A DNA stretch of 64,000 nucleotides from Vibrio sp. FE10 (GCF_030297155.1 NZ_AP028067.1:868001-932000), one strand, 5' to 3'. Positions 18,173 to 27,327 are shown, numbered from the stretch's first letter. A program made the numbers and translations. The notes: generated from the sequence alone by a model not told the origin.

Positions 18173-19949
18173 GGTGCTTGCTCAATGTCCAAAAATTAAA
18201 AAAGTTGTACCACTGAAGCGGTGCTTTCAGTGTGTAGTGCTGAAGTCGGTTCGCATATTTTTGCACGACTTGCTGTAAAGATTGTTCGCGTGTCTTCCTT
18301 GGTAGCTCGATCTTGTCACTAAAATGCTCGAAATAGACATTAAAGTGCGGCTTAGCTTGTGAGTCATCACGTAGCCCAAACAATAAGAACACGGGTGCTT
18401 TGAGAACAGAGGCTAACATAAATGGCCCTTGAGGGAAGGGCGCTTCCTTACCCAAGAACTCTGCCCATACTGAACGGCTCTCTTTGCTGGTGGAAGTTCT
18501 ATCACCAACAATCACAATCCACTCGCCTTGCTCCAACTTTTGCTGCAACAAGATAGCCGTATCAGGCCCCATCGAGGTCACTTGAATCAGGTTTAAGTCA
18601 GACTGCGGGTTGACCGCTTTCATTACTGAATTGAAACGTTCAGCGTGCTCTGTGAACACCAGAGCATTGATTTTGATGTTTGAGTGTCTGCGACCTAAAG
18701 CGCGGCACAGTTCGATATTGCCAAGGTGAGAACCCAGAATCAGCACACCTTGTTGGTTTGCTACCATGCTCTCGAATTGTTCTTGGCCATGAATAGTGAG
18801 ATTATCTGCCGAGAAATCGCCTTTCCATGCCGCTAACTTGTCTAGCATCGTATGGCCAAACGAAAGCAGATGGTTATAACTGGTTAACTCAGCGGGTAAC
18901 TCGATATTCTGTTGCTCTGCGTATGCCTTTAGTTGGAACAAGTATTGCTCAGAAGCGTTTCGCGCGCGTTTGCCCGTTAGGTGGTAGTAACGCATCACAC
19001 CGCGCAAAATCAGGTTAAAGACACCGCGACCTAATAGGGTATAAACCGCCAACAGCAGTTTGATGCCGAGTACGGTGCCGCGTTCTTGAGTGCGAGACCA
19101 ATGGGGCTGTTCTGAAGCCTGCGACTCTGAATCCGTCGATGAACTTTGGTTATTATCAGCGGAATCTGACTTGAAATGGCGAGCAATCAATTTTGGTGCT
19201 CTTGGCAGCATGCCGAAAAACAGTCGTGTGTGCATCCAGCTGATTTTGACGTTATCCCACAGCGCATCGAAATGAGAGACGCCATTTTCTGGGTATATAA
19301 CGCGTGTTTCAACGAAATCAATATCGCAGCCTTCCCAATACAAGCGAACCAGAATCTCGATATCGAAGTCCATTCTAGAGCCAACATCGTATTTGTTGAG
19401 CACCGTTTGAGTTTGGGTTATCGGATACGCTCTAAAGCCACACATGCTGTCTTTAATAGATAGAGATAGGGTTTCTATCCATACCCAAATGTGTGTCGCG
19501 TAGCGCCCGTAGAGCCTTGCTTTAGGCACACTCTCGTCGTAGACAGGCTGACCTGATATTAGACGCTGTGGGTGAGTCTGAGAGGCCCCTATTAACGCGG
19601 GTAGGGCGTCTAGGTCATGCTGTCCGTCAGCATCAATTTGAATGACGTGGCTAAAGCCGAGCTGTTGTGCTTTTTTGATTCCGGCCTTTACTGCGCCGCC
19701 TTTGCCTTGGTTCTGCTCAAGTGTCACCAAGGTTACGTTTGAGTTCTCTGCTAGGGGAGTCAGAAACTGTTTGGTGGTGAGCTCACTGCCATCATCAACA
19801 ATAATAATCGGAAGTTCGAAGTCAAGGAGTGATGAGACCACTGCAGGCATGGTTGCGCCATGGTTAAAGCACGGGACAAGGAAGCAAGCCTTGTAGCTGC
19901 TTTCTTTCGCTAAGTGTTGAGAAACAGCCTCGATGGGAGCGCTATTCAC
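18150..19949 (-). CDS. apeJ: Fused family 2 glycosyltransferase / LpxL-type acyltransferase of the APE system
   Basis: This two-domain protein of 599 residues has an N-terminal half that is a GT-A glycosyltransferase (FLVPCFNHGATMP, IIIVDDGSE, IQIDADGQHD). The C-terminal half, from about residue 290, is a lysophospholipid/lipid A-type acyltransferase with the HX4E motif in GSHLGNIE and EGEWIV-like downstream elements. A membrane-attached role is likely. It should join the polyene to a sugar or lipid carrier so that it becomes an outer-membrane glycolipid. The fusion is usual for this gene in aryl polyene operons. It overlaps apeI by 8 bases and the lyase gene by 23. Confidence 0.87.
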   Translation of the reverse strand: MNSAPIEAVSQHLAKESSYKACFLVPCFNHGATMPAVVSSLLDFELPIIIVDDGSELTTKQFLTPLAENSNVTLVTLEQNQGKGGAVKAGIKKAQQLGFSHVIQIDADGQHDLDALPALIGASQTHPQRLISGQPVYDESVPKARLYGRYATHIWVWIETLSLSIKDSMCGFRAYPITQTQTVLNKYDVGSRMDFDIEILVRLYWEGCDIDFVETRVIYPENGVSHFDALWDNVKISWMHTRLFFGMLPRAPKLIARHFKSDSADNNQSSSTDSESQASEQPHWSRTQERGTVLGIKLLLAVYTLLGRGVFNLILRGVMRYYHLTGKRARNASEQYLFQLKAYAEQQNIELPAELTSYNHLLSFGHTMLDKLAAWKGDFSADNLTIHGQEQFESMVANQQGVLILGSHLGNIELCRALGRRHSNIKINALVFTEHAERFNSVMKAVNPQSDLNLIQVTSMGPDTAILLQQKLEQGEWIVIVGDRTSTSKESRSVWAEFLGKEAPFPQGPFMLASVLKAPVFLLFGLRDDSQAKPHFNVYFEHFSDKIELPRKTREQSLQQVVQKYANRLQHYTLKAPLQWYNFFNFWTLSKHHDEKESK

Positions 19950-20304
19950 TTTTTTCTCCCAGCTTCATTTTACCTGAAGAGTGAGTCTGTTCGCCGTTGT
20001 TTGAGGTGTAACTGAAGCTCAGTTTGTCTTTGTCAGCATCCCACTTTAATGATAATTGAATAGTAGAGTCAGGCAGGATCGGCTCTTGGAATTTGATGAC
20101 TTCCATGCCTTTAAAGTAACCAGGGACCTTCAGCTCTTGGACTGCATAGTGAAGTGCCCAATCAATCTGTGTAACACCCGGAAGAATAGGAAAGCTCTTG
20201 AAGTGCCCCTTAAAATCGGTGATGTCTCCAGTAATATGGAGTGTCAGGGTCGATTCTTTCTCTACAGTGTCAACAGCAATGACGTTTGGTTTTCTCTTAT
20301 CCAT
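19942..20304 (-). CDS. apeI: APE 3-hydroxyacyl-ACP dehydratase subunit (FabZ-like)
   Basis: The 120-residue single hotdog domain carries the FabZ-like signature GHFKSFPILPGVTQIDWA, with the active-site His in GHF. It is expected to work with ApeP as a heteromeric dehydratase. The 89-base gap before it (towards apeH) is the second largest inside the operon and could hold a weak internal promoter, but no clear one is visible. Confidence 0.85.
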   Translation of the reverse strand: MDKRKPNVIAVDTVEKESTLTLHITGDITDFKGHFKSFPILPGVTQIDWALHYAVQELKVPGYFKGMEVIKFQEPILPDSTIQLSLKWDADKDKLSFSYTSNNGEQTHSSGKMKLGEKSE

Positions 20305-20393
20305 AGCGCGTGCTTAGAATCCTTGGGCTGAAAATGGGTGTTGTGACAAAAATATAAAAAGATGATCTCAGTGTAAAATACGATCAGCGGTTT

Positions 20394-21782
20394 CTATGAT
20401 TTTATTAGCTGTTCGATATGAGAGGTTAGTCGCTTACCTTGGCTGTTGAGTGGAATCTCATCAACAATACGATACTTTCTTGGGATAGCGATCGGTTCCA
20501 ACCACTTTCTGAGTTCTGAACGCAGCATCAACCAGAATTTACCTTTACTCATGGTGGCGAGTTTCGCTTGGCCTTCCTCTGATAGTACCAAAACCGACGC
20601 CAAGATTAAGCGTTTCGGTTCTTCAAATGGAATGACGACACACTCGCTTATCCAAGGAAGTTGCTCAAGTCGCTTTTCGACTTCAACCAGTGATACTCGT
20701 TTTTCTTCTATCTTGATCACTCGGTCGGTTCTGCCTTTCAATATAAATTGATTCTCCGAGACCATTTCGCACTCGTCTGCGGTTTGATACCAGTTATTGT
20801 TATCGATGTAGGGCGACAATAACTTAATGCAATTCTCACTGTTGAGACTTGCCTCAATACAGTCAAAAAGTTGCCAAGGCGTTTGAGCGCTCTGTTGCTG
20901 GCGAAAGGCTATACCGCCAGTCTCTGTGCTGCCAAACACCTCGATAGGTAAATGACCAAGTAGATCTCGTGACTGATGAGCCGACTCGGTAGGCAATGGG
21001 CCACCCGAAGAGAAGATTCCTGCAAGTTGTACCTTGTTGGTCTCATGCTTTAATCGTTTGAGTAGCGCAGGGCTACTGATCAGTACACAGTTTTTATTGG
21101 CGTGAGACAGAATCTGTTCTGGGTACTCAAGGTTGTTTCGAGCAAATGGAACACCAGAGCATAGCGGCCATAAGATTCTAAACAGCAAACCATAGATATG
21201 TTGGTGCGAGACGGTACTTTGGACTCGGTTACTCTTGAGTAATTCGCCCCAGTTCTTATCTAGCTGAGCTGTTTCGATATTTAGGTGTTCTAGTGTTTTA
21301 TTGATTGCCTTCGGTGTACCGCTTGAACCTGAAGTAAATAAGGTCAATTGGATTGCTGCCAAATCAATGGCTGGAAGATTATCGGTTAGAGGCTTTTGCG
21401 CTTCGGTGTTTGAGTTCAATAAGGTTTGGATATTGCGAACGTCACTCACTTCAACTTCGCCAATCGAGTCATCAACTAGCAGACAGTCAAAATGTTCACT
21501 TAGCTCGGCAAGCGCACAAGGTTGATAGTTACCGGGCAATATGATGTGTTTGTGGCTGACTGCACACGCTAAAAAGGCCACCGAAAATAGGTAGCTGTCT
21601 TGGGTACAAATCGCGACTCGTTGAAAAGGGGATAAAGATAAAAGGTGTACGAGTCGAGATAAGTCGTCGTTAAATGTTTGCCACGTAATCTCGCTATTGT
21701 CGTCATAGCAGACAATAGAATCTGGCGTTCTGTTCTGACTGAGAAGCTCAGACAAGGAAGTGTAAGAGACGGTTTGGGTCAT
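20394..21782 (-). CDS. apeH: APE acyl-CoA/acyl-ACP synthetase (AMP-forming ligase)
   Basis: The 462-residue member of the ANL adenylating superfamily has the P-loop LTLFTSGSSGTPKA, the EVFGSTETGG motif and the C-terminal ILKGRTDRVIKIEEKRVSL hinge. It should activate the aryl acid made by the ammonia lyase and load it on ApeE or ApeF. The C-terminal sub-domain ends with an SQGKR lysine motif used for adenylation. It starts 6 bases after apeG. Confidence 0.88.
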   Translation of the reverse strand: MTQTVSYTSLSELLSQNRTPDSIVCYDDNSEITWQTFNDDLSRLVHLLSLSPFQRVAICTQDSYLFSVAFLACAVSHKHIILPGNYQPCALAELSEHFDCLLVDDSIGEVEVSDVRNIQTLLNSNTEAQKPLTDNLPAIDLAAIQLTLFTSGSSGTPKAINKTLEHLNIETAQLDKNWGELLKSNRVQSTVSHQHIYGLLFRILWPLCSGVPFARNNLEYPEQILSHANKNCVLISSPALLKRLKHETNKVQLAGIFSSGGPLPTESAHQSRDLLGHLPIEVFGSTETGGIAFRQQQSAQTPWQLFDCIEASLNSENCIKLLSPYIDNNNWYQTADECEMVSENQFILKGRTDRVIKIEEKRVSLVEVEKRLEQLPWISECVVIPFEEPKRLILASVLVLSEEGQAKLATMSKGKFWLMLRSELRKWLEPIAIPRKYRIVDEIPLNSQGKRLTSHIEQLIKS

Positions 21783-21788
21783 AACAAT

Positions 21789-22346
21789 TTAACTCTGACG
21801 AATGCGCTGTCTTACTACCCACTCTCCTGCAAAAAGTAACCCGGCGAACAAATAGCTGAGTAAGCCATTGTATAGGGTCCATATTTCAAGAGGTTGGAAG
21901 CAGGTGTAAAGGGCGATAGAGCCATTGACAACAAAGAACAGGCACCAAACTTTGGTGACTTTTCGTGTGTAATCAACGCCACTTTGCGGAAGTTCAGGCT
22001 CTTGGAGACGAGCAAGACGCTCGATAATCGTTTGTGGTTGCCATAGGCTTGAAGCGAATACGGCCAGCATACAAACATTAACGATAACGGGATAATAAGT
22101 TAGCCAGCCATGTTGCTTAAAGGCTAAGCCTAAGGCCAGCAGAACAATACCGGCACTCCCACTGATCCACGCTAAGTGTTTTAGCTCTTTGATTTTAGCC
22201 TGACCGCCAGTAAAAATACGGACAGCAAAGATAGCGGCCAAGGCGATACCAACGGTTTGTAGGCCAAACTTGTTGAGTCCAAAGTAAACCGCTATTGGAT
22301 AAGTGAAAAGTATGATTGCCGACAGTAAAGTCAGCAGAGGACGCAT
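21789..22346 (-). CDS. apeG: APE membrane protein, COG4648 type
   Basis: The 185-residue polytopic inner-membrane protein has about five to six hydrophobic segments (for instance near residues 1-20, 30-45, 60-80, 85-105, 135-175). No catalytic motif is evident. Its place between the ACP and the ligase matches the uncharacterised membrane protein of other aryl polyene operons. Its ATG overlaps the apeF stop by one base. Confidence 0.78.
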   Translation of the reverse strand: MRPLLTLLSAIILFTYPIAVYFGLNKFGLQTVGIALAAIFAVRIFTGGQAKIKELKHLAWISGSAGIVLLALGLAFKQHGWLTYYPVIVNVCMLAVFASSLWQPQTIIERLARLQEPELPQSGVDYTRKVTKVWCLFFVVNGSIALYTCFQPLEIWTLYNGLLSYLFAGLLFAGEWVVRQRIRQS

Positions 22347-22603
22347 TATGCGTCCTTCAATAGTTCAGCCACAGACTCGACAACGTCATTAACGGTGCGT
22401 ACTGCTTTGAACTCTTCAGGTTTGATCTTCTTACCTGTTACGTTCTGTAAGTGAACGACCAAATCAACCGCATCAATGCTGTCTAGGTCGAGATCAAGAT
22501 AAAGGTGAGCTTCAGGAGTGATATCTTCAGCATCAAGCTCGAACAGCTCAATAAGCGCATCTTTAACCTGGTTGTATACTTCTTGGTGGTTAGCTTGTGT
22601 CAT
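22346..22603 (-). CDS. apeF: Acyl carrier protein 2 of the APE system
   Basis: The 85-residue acidic acyl carrier protein has its phosphopantetheine site at Ser42 in DLDLDSIDAVDL. One of two tandem, clearly different carrier proteins; the pathway uses both, one probably preferring the starter or early chain. Ten bases after apeE and overlapping apeG by one base. Confidence 0.9.
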   Translation of the reverse strand: MTQANHQEVYNQVKDALIELFELDAEDITPEAHLYLDLDLDSIDAVDLVVHLQNVTGKKIKPEEFKAVRTVNDVVESVAELLKDA

Positions 22604-22613
22604 AAAGATCTGT

Positions 22614-22874
22614 CTAGTTGTTCGTTTGAGATGAGATGTAGTTTGCTAGGTTTTCTACCGATGCAAAATGCTGGCGAGTGTTTGAATCGTCGGCATCGAT
22701 AACAATGTTGTACTTTTTCTTGATAGCAAGGCCAAGCTCTAGCGCATCAATAGAATCTAATCCAAGTCCATCACCAAATAGTGGAGCTTCTGTTTCAATC
22801 TCATCAATGCTCATGTCTTCAAGGTTCAATGCGTCGATGATCAGTTGTTTCAGTTCGTTGTGTAATGTTTCCAC
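22614..22874 (-). CDS. apeE: Acyl carrier protein 1 of the APE system
   Basis: The 86-residue acyl carrier protein has its phosphopantetheine site at Ser41 in GLGLDSIDALEL. It differs from the second carrier in the N-terminal helix and in having GDGLGLDS, nearer to type II polyketide carriers. The 104-base gap from apeD is the largest inside the operon; no clear promoter is seen in it. Confidence 0.9.
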   Translation of the reverse strand: METLHNELKQLIIDALNLEDMSIDEIETEAPLFGDGLGLDSIDALELGLAIKKKYNIVIDADDSNTRQHFASVENLANYISSQTNN

Positions 22875-22978
22875 TTTGGCCTACTTAATGCTTTATCTAA
22901 ATGCTGCTTTAAGGGGGCGATTCTACATTATGCGATGTATTTTCGAAATGCTGATATCGCCTGTTGTTTATTGATTGG

Positions 22979-23749
22979 CTAAATACTTTCTTCGGAAGGG
23001 AAAAGAGTGTGTGCAAGATGATGATTAAGGCGTCTTGCTGCCGAAGTTAAGTTATTCGAATTTTCAATAAAGGGTGCGACTTCTATTTTACCTTTCACCG
23101 CGATATGAAAAAAGGGTTTCGTAGCAGGAACTTGATACCATTTTTTTTCTTTGGTTAAGAATGTCGGAGAAACCGTAATATGAATCACGCGTAAATCGGT
23201 TTGTGTTCGAGTGGCAATTTGTGCCGCACCACGTTGTAAGGATGGCTCAATTCCGGGCGTTGTGCGAGTGCCTTCGGGAAAAACAAGCAATACGTTACCG
23301 CGAGAAAAACGTTCTTCACAGCGTTCTAAAAGGTCGTCAGGTGCTTGATTGGGTATGTACCCCGCAGCTTTGACGATCCTCTTCATAAAAGGGTTTTCCC
23401 ATATTGCTGCCTTAACGAGGCAATCGCATTGAGGAAGTTGAGAGGCGATCAGCACATAGTCAATCAAGCTTGGGTGATTAGCGACGATGATGCAGTTGCG
23501 ATCTTCGCGCAGCAGTTCGGCACCATCAATTCGGTAGTCAATTGCCCCAGTGAATTTCATGATCTGGCAAAACGCATTGAATGAGAAGCGAATCAATCGT
23601 TGAGCCTTTAGCTCTCTTTGAATGGTGTTTGATGTGGTGAGCGCGATCGAAGGCAAGATCAAGAAGCTGAGAACTAAGCCTCCTAAACCGAAGATGGTAA
23701 AGCAGAGGCCTGTCGCGAATACTCGCCAATATTGGTCGACCTTACTCAT
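22979..23749 (-). CDS. apeD: APE 1-acylglycerol-3-phosphate acyltransferase-like protein
   Basis: The 256-residue PlsC-type acyltransferase has an N-terminal membrane helix, the HX4D motif in IVANHPSLID and the VFPEGTRTTPG substrate motif. Probably puts an acyl or polyenoyl chain on a lipid precursor. It overlaps apeC by 4 bases. Confidence 0.86.
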   Translation of the reverse strand: MSKVDQYWRVFATGLCFTIFGLGGLVLSFLILPSIALTTSNTIQRELKAQRLIRFSFNAFCQIMKFTGAIDYRIDGAELLREDRNCIIVANHPSLIDYVLIASQLPQCDCLVKAAIWENPFMKRIVKAAGYIPNQAPDDLLERCEERFSRGNVLLVFPEGTRTTPGIEPSLQRGAAQIATRTQTDLRVIHITVSPTFLTKEKKWYQVPATKPFFHIAVKGKIEVAPFIENSNNLTSAARRLNHHLAHTLFPSEESI

Positions 23750-24495
23750 TGTTGAGTTCCAGCTTTCGCGCTATTTACCCAAGTCCAAGCTTGGTGTTTA
23801 CCTGCAATTGTCCAACGCTGTGTATTCTGAAGAATGTTCTGCAGTGTTTGCAGGCCTTGAGGCAATTCAGCTAATGAGCTTTCGCTAGTTACGGCTCTTG
23901 ATACCGAGTAGTCATTACCAGTGGTGAGCACTAAGCCCAGAGCATAATCGGCATAGTGCTGAGTTTCGTATTCTTGGTAGAGCTCAGGTAAAGGTTGGTC
24001 GAAATCGATAACTAACACACGATGCGATGGGTATTGGTGCAGGTAAAGATAAGCTTCAATCAGTGCGTTATGGAAAGTATCTTGTCCTGCGGCGATTGAG
24101 GTCAGTGGAATTGGTGCTTTCGCGGCAATAGTGGTTAGGCCTGCTGCGGTATTATGTACCGACTGCGAGAACGCCATTGGCGAGGCATCGTCACCTTCGA
24201 GTATCGACTGAATCAATGTGGCAGTTCGGTGTAGCTCACCATGTCGGCTGGCAAAAACCAGATAATCAATCGAGGTGTCTTTTAATAGCGTTAACGCGGT
24301 TTGGACGGCAAGCTTGCTTTGCAGGCTCATTCGGCGTCGCATCATCGGCGGGATAGCTTTAAATTCAGTTGGGCCATCTTGTGGCCAATCTAAATTCTTG
24401 CTCCATGTTTGCCATTCGGCATCAGAATTGAGCCCCGCAGAATTTGCAGACCATTTCTCAATATTAAACGACATTAATTGGGATTGATTTGACAT
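23746..24495 (-). CDS. apeC: APE ketosynthase-like chain length factor
   Basis: The 249-residue protein is similar only to the N-terminal half of ketosynthases. Where a ketosynthase has its active Cys, this protein reads SIAAGQDTFHNA, so it lacks the nucleophile. This is the pattern of a chain length factor that pairs with a true ketosynthase, here ApeO. It is the first gene of the minus-strand operon; the 72-base gap to the divergent lipoprotein gene must hold the promoters of both directions, though no strong hexamers are evident. Confidence 0.87.
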   Translation of the reverse strand: MSNQSQLMSFNIEKWSANSAGLNSDAEWQTWSKNLDWPQDGPTEFKAIPPMMRRRMSLQSKLAVQTALTLLKDTSIDYLVFASRHGELHRTATLIQSILEGDDASPMAFSQSVHNTAAGLTTIAAKAPIPLTSIAAGQDTFHNALIEAYLYLHQYPSHRVLVIDFDQPLPELYQEYETQHYADYALGLVLTTGNDYSVSRAVTSESSLAELPQGLQTLQNILQNTQRWTIAGKHQAWTWVNSAKAGTQQ

Positions 24496-24567
24496 AGAGT
24501 ATTGATTTGCTTTGGGTCTAACTAAATACTACGCGTGCCTATAAATAAACACAGATAAGGAATTTAA

Positions 24568-24957
24568 ATGAAATTACTAAAAATAGCCGTTTCAATGTTA
24601 TTCATATTCGTTCTTGCAGGGTGTGGACGTGTCCAACCTGTAATGAATGTTGAGGATACTCCAGTTGCACTTAATCTTCAAAGCAAACAGGTGAAATCAG
24701 CTATTTATGAGTCGGCTGAGAATCGAGGCTGGTTGGTTTCAGAAATAAAGCCTGGCTTGATCCGTGCGGAACTGTATGTTCGTTCACACCATGCTGTGGT
24801 TGAAATTCCTTATAGTGACAAGTTTTACTCTATTCTTTACGTTGAATCAGAGAATTTGAAGTATGACGATGGTGAAATACACCGTAATTACAACCGCTGG
24901 GTTAATAACTTAAACGTTGATATTAAACGTAAGCTTGCAAAAATGGCTGCTGAGTAA
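24568..24957 (+). CDS. Small lipoprotein at the head of the divergent APE arm
   Basis: The 129-residue lipoprotein has a signal ending FVLAGC (Cys19). The mature domain is short and mixed alpha/beta with no motif I recognise. In other aryl polyene operons a lipoprotein-like gene (apeA) lies in this position, and I take it as the likely counterpart. ATG at 24568 has AAGG before it. It is followed after 29 bases by the methyltransferase gene. Confidence 0.7.
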   Translation: MKLLKIAVSMLFIFVLAGCGRVQPVMNVEDTPVALNLQSKQVKSAIYESAENRGWLVSEIKPGLIRAELYVRSHHAVVEIPYSDKFYSILYVESENLKYDDGEIHRNYNRWVNNLNVDIKRKLAKMAAE

Positions 24958-24986
24958 CCCTCTATTATTTTAAAGTTAGGTTTTTC

Positions 24987-26060
24987 GTGTCGGAATATAA
25001 ATTAGATCCATTCAATGCATTAGAAGCAAAAACAGAAGCGCAAAAGTTGTCTTTCGCTCCGATTGCTTTTCATACTGCTCGTACACTTCGTGATTTAGGT
25101 ATTTTAAAAGCCTTAGATGATGCGGGTAACGATGGTTTACCTGCAGATACGCTCTCTGAAATCACCGGTGTATCCGAGTACGGCGTGAAAGTTCTGCTCG
25201 ATATGGCGTTAAGTGCCCATATTGTTACTTGGGACAAACCTAACTACAAAATGGCTAACCTTGGCTTCTACCTTCTGCACGATGGCATGACCAACGCGAA
25301 CATGGATTTCACGGCTGATGTTTGCTACGCCGCGATGATGCATTTAACGGAAGCGATTGAAGAAGGTACACCTGCGGGCTTGAAAGAGCTGGGTGACTGG
25401 GAAACTATTTACCAAGGTTTGTCTCAATTGCCAGAAAAAGCAAAAGAGAGCTGGTTCAAGTTTGATCACTTCTATTCAGATCGTTCGTTCCCTGTTTTGC
25501 TTGAGAAAGTCTTCAGCAAGAAACCTAAATCGCTGGTGGATATTGGCGGTAACACGGGTAAGTGGGCAATGCAGTGCTGCAACCACGACTCAGATGTTGA
25601 GATAACAATTGTCGACTTGCCACAGCAACTAGAAATGGCAATGGCAAACGCGACACAACATGGCCATCAAGACCGAGTGACGCCATTCCCAGCTAACATG
25701 CTCGACAAACAACAAACGTTGCCTACAGGCGCGGATGTGTGGTGGATGAGCCAGTTCCTTGATTGCTTCTCGCCAATGGAAATTCTGAGCATATTAAAGC
25801 GTGTTCGCTCTCATATGTCAGAAGAGGCGACGGTCTATATCCTTGAACTGTTTTGGGATGCACAGAAATACGATGCGGCTTCTTATAGCTTAAACGCGAC
25901 TTCTCTTTACTTCACTTGCTTGGCCAACGGCAACAGTCGTTTTTATCGCAGTGAAGATTTCTTAGAGATCGTTGAAGAAGCTGGCTTTGAAGTGGTGACC
26001 CGTACCGACGATATCGGTCTTGGTCATACGCTTCTTGAATTGAAAGCTGGCGCGCAATAA
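24987..26060 (+). CDS. apeB: SAM-dependent methyltransferase of the APE cluster
   Basis: The 357-residue protein starts at GTG 24987. The N-terminal part is a winged-helix dimerisation domain, as in small-molecule O-methyltransferases (ARTLRDLGILKALDDA, ITGVSEYGVKVLLDMAL). The C-terminal part has the SAM-binding motif LVDIGGNTGKW near residue 188. Aryl polyenes are often methylated on the aromatic head, and this enzyme is the natural candidate. It probably shares a transcript with the lipoprotein before it and the flavoprotein after it (25-base gap). Use of the name apeB rests on position and family. Confidence 0.82.
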   Translation: MSEYKLDPFNALEAKTEAQKLSFAPIAFHTARTLRDLGILKALDDAGNDGLPADTLSEITGVSEYGVKVLLDMALSAHIVTWDKPNYKMANLGFYLLHDGMTNANMDFTADVCYAAMMHLTEAIEEGTPAGLKELGDWETIYQGLSQLPEKAKESWFKFDHFYSDRSFPVLLEKVFSKKPKSLVDIGGNTGKWAMQCCNHDSDVEITIVDLPQQLEMAMANATQHGHQDRVTPFPANMLDKQQTLPTGADVWWMSQFLDCFSPMEILSILKRVRSHMSEEATVYILELFWDAQKYDAASYSLNATSLYFTCLANGNSRFYRSEDFLEIVEEAGFEVVTRTDDIGLGHTLLELKAGAQ

Positions 26061-26085
26061 AAAATAACAAACATGGCTTAAATTA

Positions 26086-27327
26086 ATGAAAAAACTGTCA
26101 ACTCAAGTAGTGATCATCGGAGCTGGGCCATCAGGGTCTATTGCTGCGTCTTTGCTTCATAAAAAAGGCATCGATGTTCGAGTGATTGAAAAGAGCCTTT
26201 TCCCGCGCTTTTCGATTGGTGAAAGCTTACTACCTGCTTGCATGGAAGTGATTGAACAAGCTGGGATGAGCGAAGCGGTGGCTGACGCTAACTTCCAATT
26301 TAAAGATGGTGCCGCTTTTCGTAAAAATGGCGTGTACACCGCGTTTAATTTTGAAGATAAGTTCTCTGCTGGGCCGGGAACCACGTTTCAGGTTCAACGA
26401 GGCGCCTTTGACAAGGTGTTAGCAGACACTGCCGAGGCGCAAGGTGTTGCCATTGATTATCAACATGAGTTGATGGGCATTAACTTCACCGAAGACAGCA
26501 CCATTTTAGATGTACAAGTGCTTGATGGAGAATGCTATCAGCTAGAAGCTCAGTACGTGCTGGATGGCAGTGGCTTTGGTCGCGTGCTACCGAAGATGCT
26601 TGATTTGGAAGAGCCATCATCGCTTCCTCCACGCAAAGCTATTTTCACGCACATTAACGACCATATTTCAGAGGTTGATACCGACCTTGAATATGACCGC
26701 AACAAAATTCTGATCTCGGTGCACCCAACCAACCCTGATGTTTGGTATTGGTTGATCCCGTTTAGTAACGGTGTGTCTTCGTTTGGTATTGTCGGGGAGC
26801 CTAAGTTCTTTGAATCATACCCAGAAGATAAGATTGCCGCGATTAAGCAACTGGCAACGGAAGAGCCGGGTTTGGCTGAAATATTGGCGAATGCAGAGTA
26901 TCCAAACCTTGCCGGTGAAATCGGTGGCTATTCTGCCAACGTAAAACACCTTGCAACAGACAAGTATGCGCTATTGGGCAATGCCGGTGAGTTCCTTGAT
27001 CCTGTGTTTTCATCAGGTGTGACAATTGCGATGAAGTCAGCTCAGTTTGCGGTTGAGTGCGTGGAAAAGCAGCTCAACGGTGAGAAGGTTGATTGGGATC
27101 GTGATTATGCCGATCCATTGATGGTTGGTGTAAACACGTTTAGAACTTATGTTGAGGGATGGTACTCAGGTACTTTGCAGGATGTGATTTTTTATCAAGA
27201 TCCTAATCCGAAGATTAAGCAGATGGTGTGCTCAATTTTGGCTGGCTACGCATGGGATCAAACCAATCCTTATGTGAAAGAGTCAAAGCGTCGATTGACG
27301 ACACTGGCCGAGATATGCCGAAGCTAG
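26086..27327 (+). CDS. FAD-dependent halogenase-like oxidoreductase
   Basis: The 413-residue flavoprotein belongs to the tryptophan/phenol halogenase superfamily. Visible are the FAD motif GAGPSG (residues 12-17), GESLLP (45-50), Lys73 in NFQFKDGAAF at the place of the halogenase lysine, the WxWxIP signature as WYWLIP (220-225), and FLDPVFSSG (303-311), which matches the FxxPxxSxG motif of phenol halogenases. Such enzymes chlorinate or brominate phenol or pyrrole rings, often on a carrier protein. It lies last in the divergent arm of the aryl polyene cluster, so the aryl head is a plausible substrate. Related non-halogenating oxidases exist, so activity is inferred. Confidence 0.72.
   Translation: MKKLSTQVVIIGAGPSGSIAASLLHKKGIDVRVIEKSLFPRFSIGESLLPACMEVIEQAGMSEAVADANFQFKDGAAFRKNGVYTAFNFEDKFSAGPGTTFQVQRGAFDKVLADTAEAQGVAIDYQHELMGINFTEDSTILDVQVLDGECYQLEAQYVLDGSGFGRVLPKMLDLEEPSSLPPRKAIFTHINDHISEVDTDLEYDRNKILISVHPTNPDVWYWLIPFSNGVSSFGIVGEPKFFESYPEDKIAAIKQLATEEPGLAEILANAEYPNLAGEIGGYSANVKHLATDKYALLGNAGEFLDPVFSSGVTIAMKSAQFAVECVEKQLNGEKVDWDRDYADPLMVGVNTFRTYVEGWYSGTLQDVIFYQDPNPKIKQMVCSILAGYAWDQTNPYVKESKRRLTTLAEICRS

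Noticed and set aside
18150..19949. Fusion of glycosyltransferase and acyltransferase as a missing stop or frameshift
   Set aside because: The frame is clean across the junction, and the same fusion is known in aryl polyene operons.
22346..22874. Two ACP genes as a sequence duplication artefact
   Set aside because: The two proteins differ in most positions, and two carriers are normal in aryl polyene operons.
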